Assembly: GCF_042682745.1 (NCBI RefSeq)
Contig: NZ_JBHUIO010000008.1
Span: forward strand, 186,001-250,000
Origin: Tumebacillus_A lipolyticus
GTDB lineage: Bacteria > Bacillota > Bacilli > Tumebacillales > Tumebacillaceae
Direction of reading: 5' to 3'
DNA length: 64,000 nucleotides
Shown: one piece after another, positions 27,401-34,822 of the stretch
How positions within the stretch are numbered: position 1 is the stretch's first letter
Layout: the number at the start of each line of letters is the position of its first letter
Program-made: the position numbers and the translations under genes
The notes under the pieces: generated by a model
Database searches by the model: none
What the model was told of the DNA's origin: nothing
What the model saw: the letters and a program-made list of their open reading frames with translations, nothing else

Positions 27401-27764
27401 CGATATATTTTGACTTCAGATCCTGAAAGATACCGCTTCCCAGCGCGAGGAGCGAATTGTCTTCCTCCTCCTCCTCACGCTGTACCACCATCTGCGCCGG
27501 AGCGTTCGTCTGAGCCTGTTGCTCAGCAGCTTGAGCTTGCTGTTGTCGCATCGCCTCCTGCTTCCGCAACATCTGCACAACCGCCCGATTCCCCACCGTC
27601 TTTTGAAGTTGTAAAATATGCGCCGCCGAAAGCGGTGCTGTCCCACCACTCGGTGCTCTCCGTTCACGCATCCCTTGCGACGAGCGTTCAGATTGGCCCT
27701 GAATCGGCGCATTCGTTGCACTTTGACCGCTCGGCGTCTGCACCGGTGGTTGGAACATTTTCAT
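24486..27764 (-). CDS. Large protein with eCIS-cargo-like N-terminus
   Basis: A 1092-aa protein. Residues 1-105 are disordered and Gln/Ala/Pro-rich, with ILQLQKTVGNRAVVQML at 50-66 and then MVVQREEEEED. This LQxxVGNRAVxxL pattern recurs near the N-termini of proteins encoded with extracellular contractile injection systems. A helical domain follows (about 108-260). Then comes a long region (about 280-800) of repeated beta-rich segments, many of the form VxLKxxGVRIxDGKYEV and LDAEGVKIEKDGSLWID. A Gly/Ala-rich stretch resembling amphipathic helices lies at about 770-850, and a charged helical C-terminus ends the protein. There is no signal peptide. The ATG at 27764 has GGAG 10 nt upstream. A role as a loaded cargo or structural toxin is inferred; no eCIS structural gene lies in this window. 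Confidence 0.85.
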   Translation of the reverse strand: MKMFQPPVQTPSGQSATNAPIQGQSERSSQGMRERRAPSGGTAPLSAAHILQLQKTVGNRAVVQMLRKQEAMRQQQAQAAEQQAQTNAPAQMVVQREEEEEDNSLLALGSGIFQDLKSKYIVPELIKYGKSLGVDAFFKVVEIFITAMLESVPQCVKLMAQVLMSFRQLLDKWEQMNPNLKAGIKFMVGLAINKFDQFMASYWSTSVLSNYESYAADDGEFPKTVEKCLELFQYVPFVSYSDLLTSAKDYLKRAIGLETSSTPSSSDQQGQSNPKAQERVNGISVDLKLIKVDMQNLAISKSKPGDPDRRGGLDLKSQVTFRFFGSEFKVDELHAHLDWDLKWSIDAAIEGLEIIDRYDFLFFEIEKLYLMHLNVGNKGLNALEVALGKFKAGDLLEVNEVFGSYHKGKGFLFEAGMIDLRLPSPFDSKIQSSASLMLDEDGAFKQVKLENFQVGKKVKMKEGTLTPDYLHIQELEYNFGSGSKQLTPKLYDLLITKDKEIQSVRGGVEIKDWEVFDGLVVDGAAYVGYEKQFYLGVQGAKVRLDKGLVHGYGAIKRLQYNEDRTFEGEIDRLAFSLGVFALDAEGVKIEKDGSLWIDEAEVVLGKQDEVSSKDMEAMSQGGGKDSLMSSLGVPKKSGGFSSLASVHLKAHGVRIKDGKYEVTKYEKWIGPSKVYKVSLFGGAVQGMIDQEKKKANLSGQVELPKSSAFWPLKFGASLPVPPTPLSLFVEVGIGGGIKAMIAGEIAQDQEHPDESLYNVAGLAYLEGNLKFSVGAGVKIGTEFLLALRAYLEASATLRAAARAELKGQVRLNPDKDRIEQDERKKLSFTYDLEGELTAKIEALVDFVAFLVYQKKLYSKTLGSWTLGHYRMSGEVGEEGGRLKDEIKTPQAGSGVGDTLGGALSSPIKLPEDQAMEQLMHWNDPINSLQGKEKLPNDPHLLYRTAHGLLSKETDLDQRKIEQVKEQLKQVAAQPRTVDAIVREAADSILDRRGRKLTSHLMTKEEWIRYSTVDALIGVKDRVSIKEVDKLLDSYHSKSDALQKKEVLLDLRDELNKYLLMKGKSRKQMALKLLMEIDKEAKLLGEPEEVIAE

Positions 27765-27869
27765 CAACTCACTTCTCCGAAATAATGTATATTAACATGA
27801 TACAATAGTTTCTGTTTTAAATCATGTAAAACATTACATTTTGTACTCTTTTTTATTTTGCCGATGAAA

Positions 27870-27899
27870 AACCCGCTTGCTAGTGCGAGCAAGCGGGTT
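27870..27899 (-). terminator. Intrinsic terminator downstream of the GIY-YIG operon
   Basis: AACCCGCTTGC and GCAAGCGGGTT form an 11-bp stem followed by TTTTTC on the minus strand. It lies about 240 bp past the GIY-YIG gene stop; that 240-bp stretch holds no gene I can support. Confidence 0.75.
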
Positions 27900-28140
27900 G
27901 GAAAGTTTGGGTATGCGGTTGTTGTACAGTTTTTGCAAGAAGAGCTTTTTCCACAGAGACGAGCGATCGGCAGAAGCAATCGACAGCTGTGATCGATGTG
28001 GATGAAATAATGTATGCTGAGCAAAATGCATTTTTAGATATCAGATCTGCTGAAATTCATTTGAGGTATTCGATTTGTCTGTTCTCTATTTGATCAAGCG
28101 ATACTTGTTTTTCTGACAGATTTTCTCGTGCCTGTCATCG

Positions 28141-28809
28141 CTACTTTCGATTTACCCCCTCATCGTTGAGCAACTGCTCTGGATAGAGATCGCTCGCTAA
28201 GCCGATCAACAGATATTCGAGGAAGGTCAGCGAAGTGGGGCCGAACTCCTTCCAAACGCCTGTCCATTCAGGCGACCATGCTTTCATCCAGAAAAAAATG
28301 GGTTCCTTCAAGGTCGGCTGATCGGACGGAATCATCTCGAAGAGCGCCTTTGCCCATTTCTCATATTTGCGCGTGTGTCGCGTATCGTCATGACCGGGAC
28401 ATATGACCGCACTCAAATCCCCGAGATGATAGGCATAATTGTATCCCCAGCGACAGAAGTTGGGGTTCTTTTCGATATTTTTGATATTTGCAGATAAATT
28501 CCCACCGTTCTTGCCTAACTTTTCAGATTTTCCGATGTACAGTGGAACCACGTTTCCTTGTCTTTCCCGATACATCATATAGATGACACCATCATAACGA
28601 CCTGCCTCTGACTCGAAGTCCGCGATCACCCTGTTCACTTCACCGATGACCAGTCGGTCCATCTGGCCGCTTCTCTTCAATACGGAACGTCGATCCTTCC
28701 CATAAGGGATAGTAATCACATGTCGCCCGTCTGTTTCAAATAAGGGAACCCCTCGATCTCGCACTTGGTGTGCATCGCAAAATTCATCCCAAAGTTCCTT
28801 TTTACTCAT
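28141..28809 (-). CDS. GIY-YIG-like nuclease-domain protein
   Basis: A 222-aa protein. Around residues 73-105 it has DGVIYMMYRERQG...PLYIGKSEKLGKNGGN, matching the GIY-YIG core (first strand VIYMMY, second LYIGKS), which suggests a metal-dependent nuclease. The C-terminal half is Trp-rich (FFWMKAWSPEWTGVW) and ends with a conserved-looking TSLTFLEYLLIGLASDLYPEQLLN. The ATG lies inside the end of the upstream gene (8-nt overlap), so the two are coupled. The context of an accessory pair next to injection-like and defence genes suggests a conflict role; that is inference. Confidence 0.75.
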   Translation of the reverse strand: MSKKELWDEFCDAHQVRDRGVPLFETDGRHVITIPYGKDRRSVLKRSGQMDRLVIGEVNRVIADFESEAGRYDGVIYMMYRERQGNVVPLYIGKSEKLGKNGGNLSANIKNIEKNPNFCRWGYNYAYHLGDLSAVICPGHDDTRHTRKYEKWAKALFEMIPSDQPTLKEPIFFWMKAWSPEWTGVWKEFGPTSLTFLEYLLIGLASDLYPEQLLNDEGVNRK

Positions 28810-29122
28810 ACTCGACCACATACCCGTACGCACGCAACCGATTCAATGCAATGTCGCGCTCTTCTGGACAAAACAGCGATTGGAACTGCGGGTTCAATAC
28901 AAGTGCTTCTGCTGTCAGATCCAGTCGACCGTGCTCCCACAGCTGGACAAATCCGTCTGACGGTGTTGCAGAGCCAATTAATTTCTTTGCTGTTGCCACG
29001 CCCCCTTCATTGGCGATCATTTGTTTAAATCTCGCAGGTCTGTAGTTGCACTCTTTTTCCGCTGTGGAACAGATCTCTAACATCGCGTAGTAGAATTGTT
29101 TCTCCAGTTCGGACATTGTCAT
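28802..29122 (-). CDS. Small conserved protein coupled to the GIY-YIG gene
   Basis: A 106-aa protein with a recurrent bacterial module: YRPARFKQMIANEGGVATA, then PSDGFVQLWEHGRLDLTAEALVL and a final ERDIALNRLRAYGY. I have seen this module appended to nucleases and defence proteins but know no established function for it. The ATG at 29122 follows GGAGG. It overlaps the downstream GIY-YIG start by 8 nt. Confidence 0.78.
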   Translation of the reverse strand: MTMSELEKQFYYAMLEICSTAEKECNYRPARFKQMIANEGGVATAKKLIGSATPSDGFVQLWEHGRLDLTAEALVLNPQFQSLFCPEERDIALNRLRAYGYVVEYE

Positions 29123-29258
29123 CTTTCGAGCCTCCTTCGCTACAGTTGCATTCTTCTTTTCCAATTTTATCAGGAATCGATCCGCAGTGCGCCGATCATG
29201 TCGAGCACATTTTTACGAATTCGAACCGAACTTCAACAAGTTGTTTGTTGCACATCAT

Positions 29259-30116
29259 CTATTCAACCATAGATGATAGGGTATCAATAAATTCTTCTTT
29301 TGACAGATTTTCACCGACCACTTGATAATCGACCCCTCGAAATCCAAACTCAGCGATGAACAAATCATAATAACCTGCAGGCTGATGATCTGTATACGGA
29401 CCAAATGACATCTTTCGTGCACCGATCTTCATTTCTGTTCCGTTAATTTTGGATTCGTTCATGTCTTCTGACCAGACATAGAGAACATCACTCTGGACGG
29501 TTGTTTTCGAAACTGTTATCCGAAGCGTCTTGTGTAACGGATCATAACCCTCGAAACTCTCGCTGTAAATAAAATGAAACTGATCCCAAGCAACCGACCC
29601 GTCGTTATGATAGATCATCCGATAATGCGGCTCATCTGATTGTGCAGTCGCTGCATTCATGCCGTTTGGAAGATGCTTCGGGCGAATATCCCTGCCCAGA
29701 TACTTCCACACTTGCTCTAAGGTCAGCATTTCCTCGTATGTTTTTTCCGGGTCAAAATAAAGCTTGCTGTCTGACATCGGCTCATCCGTCATTTGATTAA
29801 AATAGACAGATTCCATTCGATCGCTTGGCGGAACATCCTTGTTGGTTCTGTCGATCGTATCATCAATACCAACGGGCTTACCATCACTTAGATAAGTTGA
29901 GGCGCTCGGCAACACATTGGACAAGACGGCGGCCGCAACCAAAATAGCTACAACGAAGACAACTGCAGACACATGTCTCTTCTTCCCCAAACCACCCCTG
30001 GTATTTGATTTGGAGTTGGAGATTCCTGCATTTTGAGCGATGCATGAGTTTCGCACTTCATCAATGTTAGGCATGTTCCGATTTATCGATCTTTTAATCA
30101 AATCCCTTTCTTTCAT
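29259..30116 (-). CDS. Anti-sigma-type membrane protein (DUF4367-like)
   Basis: A 285-aa protein with a basic cytoplasmic N-terminus of about 45 residues, one membrane segment at about 48-70, and an extracytoplasmic domain of about 200 residues. The ATG at 30116 follows AGGAGGGTG, and the frame overlaps the end of the ECF sigma gene only if an upstream ATG is used. Position and topology mark it as the regulator of the ECF factor. The cytoplasmic segment has no zinc-binding HxxxCxxC motif, so it is not a ZAS-type anti-sigma. Confidence 0.8.
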   Translation of the reverse strand: MKERDLIKRSINRNMPNIDEVRNSCIAQNAGISNSKSNTRGGLGKKRHVSAVVFVVAILVAAAVLSNVLPSASTYLSDGKPVGIDDTIDRTNKDVPPSDRMESVYFNQMTDEPMSDSKLYFDPEKTYEEMLTLEQVWKYLGRDIRPKHLPNGMNAATAQSDEPHYRMIYHNDGSVAWDQFHFIYSESFEGYDPLHKTLRITVSKTTVQSDVLYVWSEDMNESKINGTEMKIGARKMSFGPYTDHQPAGYYDLFIAEFGFRGVDYQVVGENLSKEEFIDTLSSMVE

Positions 30117-30133
30117 GGCCAACACCCTCCTGT

Positions 30134-30673
30134 TCATTGATAGAGTTGCCTCAGCTCTTTCAGCGTGCGATAAAGTCGGTTCTTGACATTCGATTCACTC
30201 ATCGACAAATGCGTGGCGATCTCTGGTATCGTCAATTCCATTTGATAGAACAGATAGAATATTTTTTTAATTACTTCTGGCTTGCTTGAGAGAAATGTGT
30301 TCACTTGCTCAATCAAAGCTTCGTTCACAATGTTGTCTTCCACCGAAAATGATTGGATGTCCAGACCATATATATCAAACTCTTCTCCATCTCGAATCGG
30401 ATAAGTTAAGGGGAGCACCGCTTTGAGGCGGTCAAGCAACGAGTAGTAACGATATACTTTTTGCCTTGCGAGCTTCATTACAAATGCTTCCTTGTTCTCA
30501 ATGTAATTTTCGCCACGCTTTGTGATCACAGAATATAATTCTATATACGTTTCTTGGAAAATATCGATGATATCAGCCGTGTTGCTACACTTGGCTGTGA
30601 TGTACACAAGCACCTTCCTGTTTGTCGAATCATAGATCTCGTGAAAAACGGCTTTCGCGTTTCGGTCAACCAC
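30134..30673 (-). CDS. ECF-family RNA polymerase sigma factor
   Basis: A 179-aa sigma factor. Region 2 is seen as DIIDIFQETYIELYSVI and KLARQKVYRYY. Region 4 is a typical HTH, ELTIPEIATHLSMSESNVKNRLYRTLKELR. It starts at GTG preceded by AGAGGTGGTGA. The upstream TGAAAC-type promoter suggests that it transcribes its own operon. The operon continues with the anti-sigma-type gene 17 bp downstream. Confidence 0.92.
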   Translation of the reverse strand: MVDRNAKAVFHEIYDSTNRKVLVYITAKCSNTADIIDIFQETYIELYSVITKRGENYIENKEAFVMKLARQKVYRYYSLLDRLKAVLPLTYPIRDGEEFDIYGLDIQSFSVEDNIVNEALIEQVNTFLSSKPEVIKKIFYLFYQMELTIPEIATHLSMSESNVKNRLYRTLKELRQLYQ

Positions 30674-30695
30674 CCTATCACCACCTCTCGCAATA

Positions 30696-30725
30696 TAAGC
30701 GTCTCCTTTTCTGAAAAAAGTTTCA
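30696..30725 (-). promoter_or_regulatory. Probable ECF-type autoregulated promoter
   Basis: On the minus strand TGAAAC followed by a T-run, then CGCTTA 18 bp later, directly upstream of the sigma gene. The AAC-containing -35 is typical of ECF sigma targets; the -10 is less certain. Confidence 0.5.
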
Positions 30726-30929
30726 ACTACATGCCCATGATCTGGACGACGATCAGATCGCGACTACAACGTCGATTGTATCCTGGTGACTATCGCACGC
30801 CCCGAAACTCCATCTCGTTTCCAGTCAAGTGGATCGCTTTGATATCGTCTTCGGTCGATTTTCTTCGCACATATTATCAGCAATGAGCCCGCTCTAGGAG
30901 ACGACTCACACCTTCGAGGTCTTCACAAC

Positions 30930-30990
30930 AAAAAGAGTCCATGCGACCCCGCCACCAGCTGAGGAAACTCGCATGAACCCTTGCTGTTCA
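30930..30990 (-). terminator. Dispersed terminator hairpin, copy 1 (after the GNAT gene)
   Basis: Minus-strand GGGTTCATGCGAG pairs with CGCATGGACTC and is followed by TTTTT. It lies about 100 bp beyond the GNAT stop. Related copies lie at 35481-35552 and 51771-51830. Confidence 0.75.
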
Positions 30991-31087
30991 TCTGCTGGCC
31001 AACCAGCCATGACAAGTTTGCGCGAAGGTTCGCCATTGTCGAAATTCAAGTTCTAGCCGTTATTGCCTTCACTCGCAACGCTCAAGT

Positions 31088-31660
31088 CTATTTTTTGTAC
31101 TTATAGACAGCCTTGATAAATCCGCCAAATACATCGTGACTGAAAGTGAATCCTCGACCGAGATAAAAATCGAGCGCAGCATCGTTGCCATTTGAAATAT
31201 AGATGAACACCACATCTACGTCTTTAAAGCTTTCGAGCCATTCAATCGACATGTCGAACAGTTTGGAGCCCAGCCCCATCGCGCGATACTGATCACGTAG
31301 ATATAAATTATTTAAGCATCCGATCTTGTTCGGGAAGTTCTCCCATTCTGGATAAAAACCCTTGCTGTTTTCCATGTTATCTCTTGGAGCCCATTCGGGA
31401 TACGAGTTCTTGCTGTTCTCCACTTTATCTACGGTAGAATAAACATACCCGACTGGAAGCCCATCGTCCTTCACAACAATCACATGACTCGCTAACGAAC
31501 TTTCATAGCTCTTTTTCATTCGACTGTCAAAGTTCATCTCGTCAAATTTCTCCGGTGCAATCGTTGCCAATGATTTTTGAAATGCCATCAGTTCGTTGCA
31601 AAGCTCACGAAGCTGCTCAATGTTTCCATCCTTTACAACCTCAATTGTGATCCTCTCCAT
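31088..31660 (-). CDS. GNAT-family N-acetyltransferase
   Basis: A 190-aa acetyl-CoA-dependent acetyltransferase. The fold is shown by HVIVVKDDGLPVGYVYS (beta strands 2-3), LNNLYLRDQYRAMGLGSKLF (motif A; Q/RxxGxG/A pyrophosphate loop) and DAALDFYLGRGFTF (motif B). A 16-residue segment is tandemly duplicated in the middle (ENSKNSYPEW... then ENSKGFYPEW...), which is unusual and lies in a loop before motif A. GAGGGTG precedes the ATG. Acceptor unknown. Confidence 0.88.
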   Translation of the reverse strand: MERITIEVVKDGNIEQLRELCNELMAFQKSLATIAPEKFDEMNFDSRMKKSYESSLASHVIVVKDDGLPVGYVYSTVDKVENSKNSYPEWAPRDNMENSKGFYPEWENFPNKIGCLNNLYLRDQYRAMGLGSKLFDMSIEWLESFKDVDVVFIYISNGNDAALDFYLGRGFTFSHDVFGGFIKAVYKYKK

Positions 31661-31781
31661 GACTTCACCCTCTTCTTAGAAATAACCAGCTTATGTGCTG
31701 ACAGGTACCATACCAGACAAGCTCCAGATCAGAACGAGCTTTCCCTCTGATTGTACCTATCATTCTTTCAAGAAAAAACAA

Positions 31782-31811
31782 TTGCAAAATTACGAATAAT
31801 CATTATATAAT
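31782..31811 (+). promoter_or_regulatory. Probable sigma-A promoter of the small secreted protein gene
   Basis: TTGCAA and TATAAT with an 18-bp spacer, 33 bp before the ATG, in an A+T-rich patch resembling the one before the NlpC/P60 gene. Confidence 0.55.
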
Positions 31812-31844
31812 TAATTATCAAAATAAGAAAGGGGTAAAAATGAT

Positions 31845-32105
31845 ATGAAAAAAGCTTCGTTCGCTCTGCTTGCCGCAGTCGCTGTTTTTGCAGGTGTGGC
31901 AGCCTACGCAGTTCCTGCACAAGCTACCACACACTCGGTGATCAAACCCGATTTGGATGAGGGGATGGTCAAAGTGGAATTGTACTTCTCCAGCTATCCA
32001 CCGAGTAATTACAGCAATGACGGTGGTTTCCATGGTTGGCTCGTGGGCGTTCAACTGCTCCCGAATGGGGAGTACATAGGCACCTACTACGGATATTATT
32101 ACTAA
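31845..32105 (+). CDS. Small secreted protein of unknown function
   Basis: An 86-aa precursor. The signal peptide spans residues 1-27 with a PAQA cleavage site. The mature ~58 residues are rich in Tyr, Gly, Ser and Asn and end GTYYGYYY. AAAGGGG precedes the ATG. It has its own promoter and terminator. No family recognised. Confidence 0.75.
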   Translation: MKKASFALLAAVAVFAGVAAYAVPAQATTHSVIKPDLDEGMVKVELYFSSYPPSNYSNDGGFHGWLVGVQLLPNGEYIGTYYGYYY

Positions 32106-32118
32106 TAGCACAGTGACC

Positions 32119-32155
32119 AGCTGACATCTGTAGCCAACAGGTGTCAGCTTTTTTA
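32119..32155 (+). terminator. Intrinsic terminator of the small secreted protein gene
   Basis: AGCTGACATCTGT pairs with ACAGGTGTCAGCT (13 bp, one T-G pair), followed by TTTTT. Confidence 0.85.
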
Positions 32156-32256
32156 TTGTCACTGGACACTCCCTTGTGAGAAAAGCCAAATATTGAAGGC
32201 ATCGCCTATGCGTGTCGTCTAAATCCTGTATTTCGTGAGATAACATGCTCTACTTA

Positions 32257-32495
32257 CGAGCTACAGTTCCTTGTCCTCCAGCACGCTCAGGCGATTCGAG
32301 CTACAGTCCCCCATCTCAGCATGATCAGGCGATTTGAGATACATTTCCCCATCCCCCAGCATGGTCAGGCGATTCGAGCTACAGCTCCTCATCTCCCAAC
32401 ATGGTCAGGCGATACGAGCTACTCCCCATCTCCCAGCATGGTCAGGCGATTCGAGCTACATTTCCCCATCCTTCAGCACGGTCAGGCGATAGGTT
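32257..32495. repeat. Six-unit ~40-bp tandem repeat array
   Basis: Six direct repeats share CAGCATGGTCAGGCGATTCG followed by AGCTACA and a C/T-rich segment (CCCCATC). The CAGGCGAT word recurs at 32288, 32326, 32366, 32406, 32443 and 32483, so the period is 37-40 bp. The units are imperfect. The period is not a multiple of three, so a repeated peptide is unlikely. There are no unique CRISPR-like spacers. Confidence 0.85.
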
Positions 32496-32577
32496 ACGAA
32501 TTACATAGCGTTTGAATTGCTCAATTCGATCATCCCAAAACCTGCCGCCGCGGTTATAATCACTTCGGCGTAACCGC

Positions 32578-32608
32578 TTGACCCTCCTGTTACTGGAGAC
32601 TTTATAAT
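32578..32608 (+). promoter_or_regulatory. MerR-type promoter with 19-bp spacer and operator dyad
   Basis: TTGACC and TATAAT separated by 19 bp, with CTCC/GGAG inverted arms inside the spacer. This over-long spacer is the hallmark of MerR-activated promoters. It lies 26 bp before the merR-family start. Confidence 0.75.
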
Positions 32609-32634
32609 GGGGGCAAAGGAGGGCGTGCCCCACG

Positions 32635-33612
32635 ATGAACACCTACTATTCGATCGGAGAAGTATCAAAAATAACAGGAGCGACGGTCAAAACCATTCGC
32701 TATTATGATGAAATCAACCTGTTGCCCGCTTCCCATACAAGCCCCAACGGCTATCGATACTACAGCCACGAGGATATCTGGCAACTTGAGCTGATCCTGT
32801 TCCTTCGATACCTGGGATTCAAAGTCAAAGATATTAAAGGAATGCTGCACCACGAGCTTCCTGTGTCGACTTCAATTCAATGGCAGATCGAGGCAGTTCA
32901 ACAACAGCTTGAGCATCTTCAGCGCGTACAGGACATCCTGATCCAAGCGAACCAACAAGGAGATCCGCACACGCAGCTCCACTATCTCCACGATCTTGCA
33001 GAAGTTTTGAACAAAGGTCAAAAACAACGGGAGCACTTTATCGCCTCCAAAATGCAGAATGCGATTGTGGAGCAACAACTCCCGGAAGATTGGCGCGAGC
33101 TGTTTCTTGTCACCTATATCGGCTTCGTTCCCAAAGAGGAAGATCTGAGCGCGACACAGCTTGCAGCGTGGACGAACATTCAAACCTTGCTGAACGACCC
33201 TTCCTTCACGCAAGAGATCAGGGAGAAGTTAGGCCCATTTTGGCAAGCTGTACAAGATCAAAATCTCGAAGCATCGCCGTGGGGAAGTAAATACAATCAA
33301 ATCACCGATAACATCCTCGCTTTAATCGAGGCGGGAAAGAAGGAAACAGATCCGGAGATGCAAGAAGCTGTGCTCGCATACGTCTCGTTGTTTCAAAATT
33401 CGGGCTCGTCGTCACTGCTCGACAACCTGATGACGTTCCTGCAGACTGCTGAAAAGATGACGTCCGCTCGCTTGGAGAAATGGTGGGAGCTTGTCCTCAC
33501 GCTCAATCCCTCGCTCAACCCTTATGCCCAGTTGCAAAGCATGATCAAACCCACAGCAGAATGGTTGATCGATCATCCTGACGCTTTGAAGAGAAGAGGT
33601 GTTTCATCGTGA
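32635..33612 (+). CDS. MerR-family transcriptional regulator
   Basis: A 325-aa regulator. The N-terminal HTH plus wing is clear (SIGEVSKITGATVKTIRYYDEINLLPAS, then NGYRYYSHEDIWQLELI). A coiled-coil dimerisation helix follows at about 80-125. The C-terminal ~190 residues are an all-helical ligand-binding domain, like the TipAS group. It probably binds its own 19-bp-spacer promoter and controls the hydrolase gene that overlaps its stop (GTGA). GGAGGG precedes the ATG. Confidence 0.9.
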   Translation: MNTYYSIGEVSKITGATVKTIRYYDEINLLPASHTSPNGYRYYSHEDIWQLELILFLRYLGFKVKDIKGMLHHELPVSTSIQWQIEAVQQQLEHLQRVQDILIQANQQGDPHTQLHYLHDLAEVLNKGQKQREHFIASKMQNAIVEQQLPEDWRELFLVTYIGFVPKEEDLSATQLAAWTNIQTLLNDPSFTQEIREKLGPFWQAVQDQNLEASPWGSKYNQITDNILALIEAGKKETDPEMQEAVLAYVSLFQNSGSSSLLDNLMTFLQTAEKMTSARLEKWWELVLTLNPSLNPYAQLQSMIKPTAEWLIDHPDALKRRGVSS

Positions 33613-34460
33613 GCGCATCCTTGAACGTACCCATGAGTGCCTCCTTGAACATCCCCGTCTCGGAAGGCAACTTGCACATCTCCATCCACGGTGAAACGAA
33701 TGACATCCCCATCGTTCTGCTTCATGGCACAGCAGCCTATCACTATTGCTGGCGAAATGTGTCTACCGCGCTGGCCGACAATTATCGTGTCTATTGTCCA
33801 GACCTATTGGGTGCCGGTTTCAGCGACAAGCCAAAGGATGCCCTGTATTCAAAACGCGCGCAGTCGTTGCGGATCATTTCCCTGCTGAAAGCTCTGGAGT
33901 GTGGGCCCGTCCATCTCGTCGGACATTCGATGGGAGGAGAAATCGCCGCTCATATCGCTTTGGCATCACCTGAACTGATCCGAAGCGTTACGTTGATTGC
34001 GCCAGATGGCTTCAGGAAAGGCGTCTCACCGCTGCTGAAATGGGCCGCCCGAAAAGGCTGGATGAACGGAATCTTCCGCAGGGCGATGCGCAGTCAGATG
34101 AAACCGAAAGTCCTGGCGAGAATGCTCGGCCTCCCTGTCGAACAGATTACGCCGGAGTTCATGGAAAACTGGACAAAACCGTACGATCACCCCAACTTGC
34201 CGCATGTTATCGAGAAAACTTTGGCGGACGATGATACGGGGATTATTGCTGGTCAGATCAGTCTGATAACAGCCCGAACCCAATTGATTTACGGGACAAA
34301 GGATCGGATGATTCCGAAACGGGTTTTTGAACAATATCAGCACTCCATCCCCAACCTTTTCACCGAGGTTTACGAGGATTGCGGTCATGTGCTGATGGAG
34401 CAATGCCCCGAACGATTGGCCGCTTCGATCGATCGGTTTATTAGCAGGGAGAATCGCTAA
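33609..34460 (+). CDS. Alpha/beta hydrolase
   Basis: A 283-aa hydrolase with catalytic Ser S107 in GHSMGG, oxyanion loop LLHGTAAY, an Asp in GTKDRM and the final His in DCGHVLMEQCP. It starts at GTG overlapping the merR stop. The first 16 residues are a duplicated 8-residue unit (MSASLNVP, MSASLNIP), so translation may really begin at the second Met. Regulation by the MerR protein suggests a role in processing or resisting its ligand; substrate unknown. Confidence 0.88.
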   Translation: MSASLNVPMSASLNIPVSEGNLHISIHGETNDIPIVLLHGTAAYHYCWRNVSTALADNYRVYCPDLLGAGFSDKPKDALYSKRAQSLRIISLLKALECGPVHLVGHSMGGEIAAHIALASPELIRSVTLIAPDGFRKGVSPLLKWAARKGWMNGIFRRAMRSQMKPKVLARMLGLPVEQITPEFMENWTKPYDHPNLPHVIEKTLADDDTGIIAGQISLITARTQLIYGTKDRMIPKRVFEQYQHSIPNLFTEVYEDCGHVLMEQCPERLAASIDRFISRENR

Positions 34461-34569
34461 GGCGTTGAGGGTAGTGGTTTTGGTTGTTGCTGGCAGACAA
34501 TATCCGCTTTACATGCTCATTGCCCTCATCGCAAGTATGGCATCACTGCTGCGCATCACTCAGCAATAC

Positions 34570-34628
34570 AAAAAGCCCTCGGACACGATCATCGGCTCTT
34601 TGAAGTCGATGTGTCCAAGGGCACTTAA
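34570..34628 (+). terminator. Intrinsic terminator of the MerR-hydrolase operon
   Basis: AAAAAGCCCT...GGACAC pairs with GTGTCC...AGGGC and is followed by ACTTAATT. The rest of 34461-34822 holds no gene, only further inverted repeats at 34740-34789. Confidence 0.6.
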
Positions 34629-34822
34629 TTATCCATGAAGGTTTGAGGGACGAAAAGTGTGAGTAACTGCAAACATTTGGACATAGCTGATTAGTTCATC
34701 TATTCATGAAGCCGAATCGCGTCCATCTTGATGATTTGCCCCCTAAAGTAGCTTTCGGAACACCTAGGGGTTTTCCAATGTCTACTTTAAGAGGCGCACA
34801 TCAAGCCGGTGGGTTCATGGTT

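Noticed and set aside
32257..32495. CRISPR array
   Set aside because: Repeats are imperfect, the variable parts are only about 13 bp and themselves repeat, and no cas gene is nearby.
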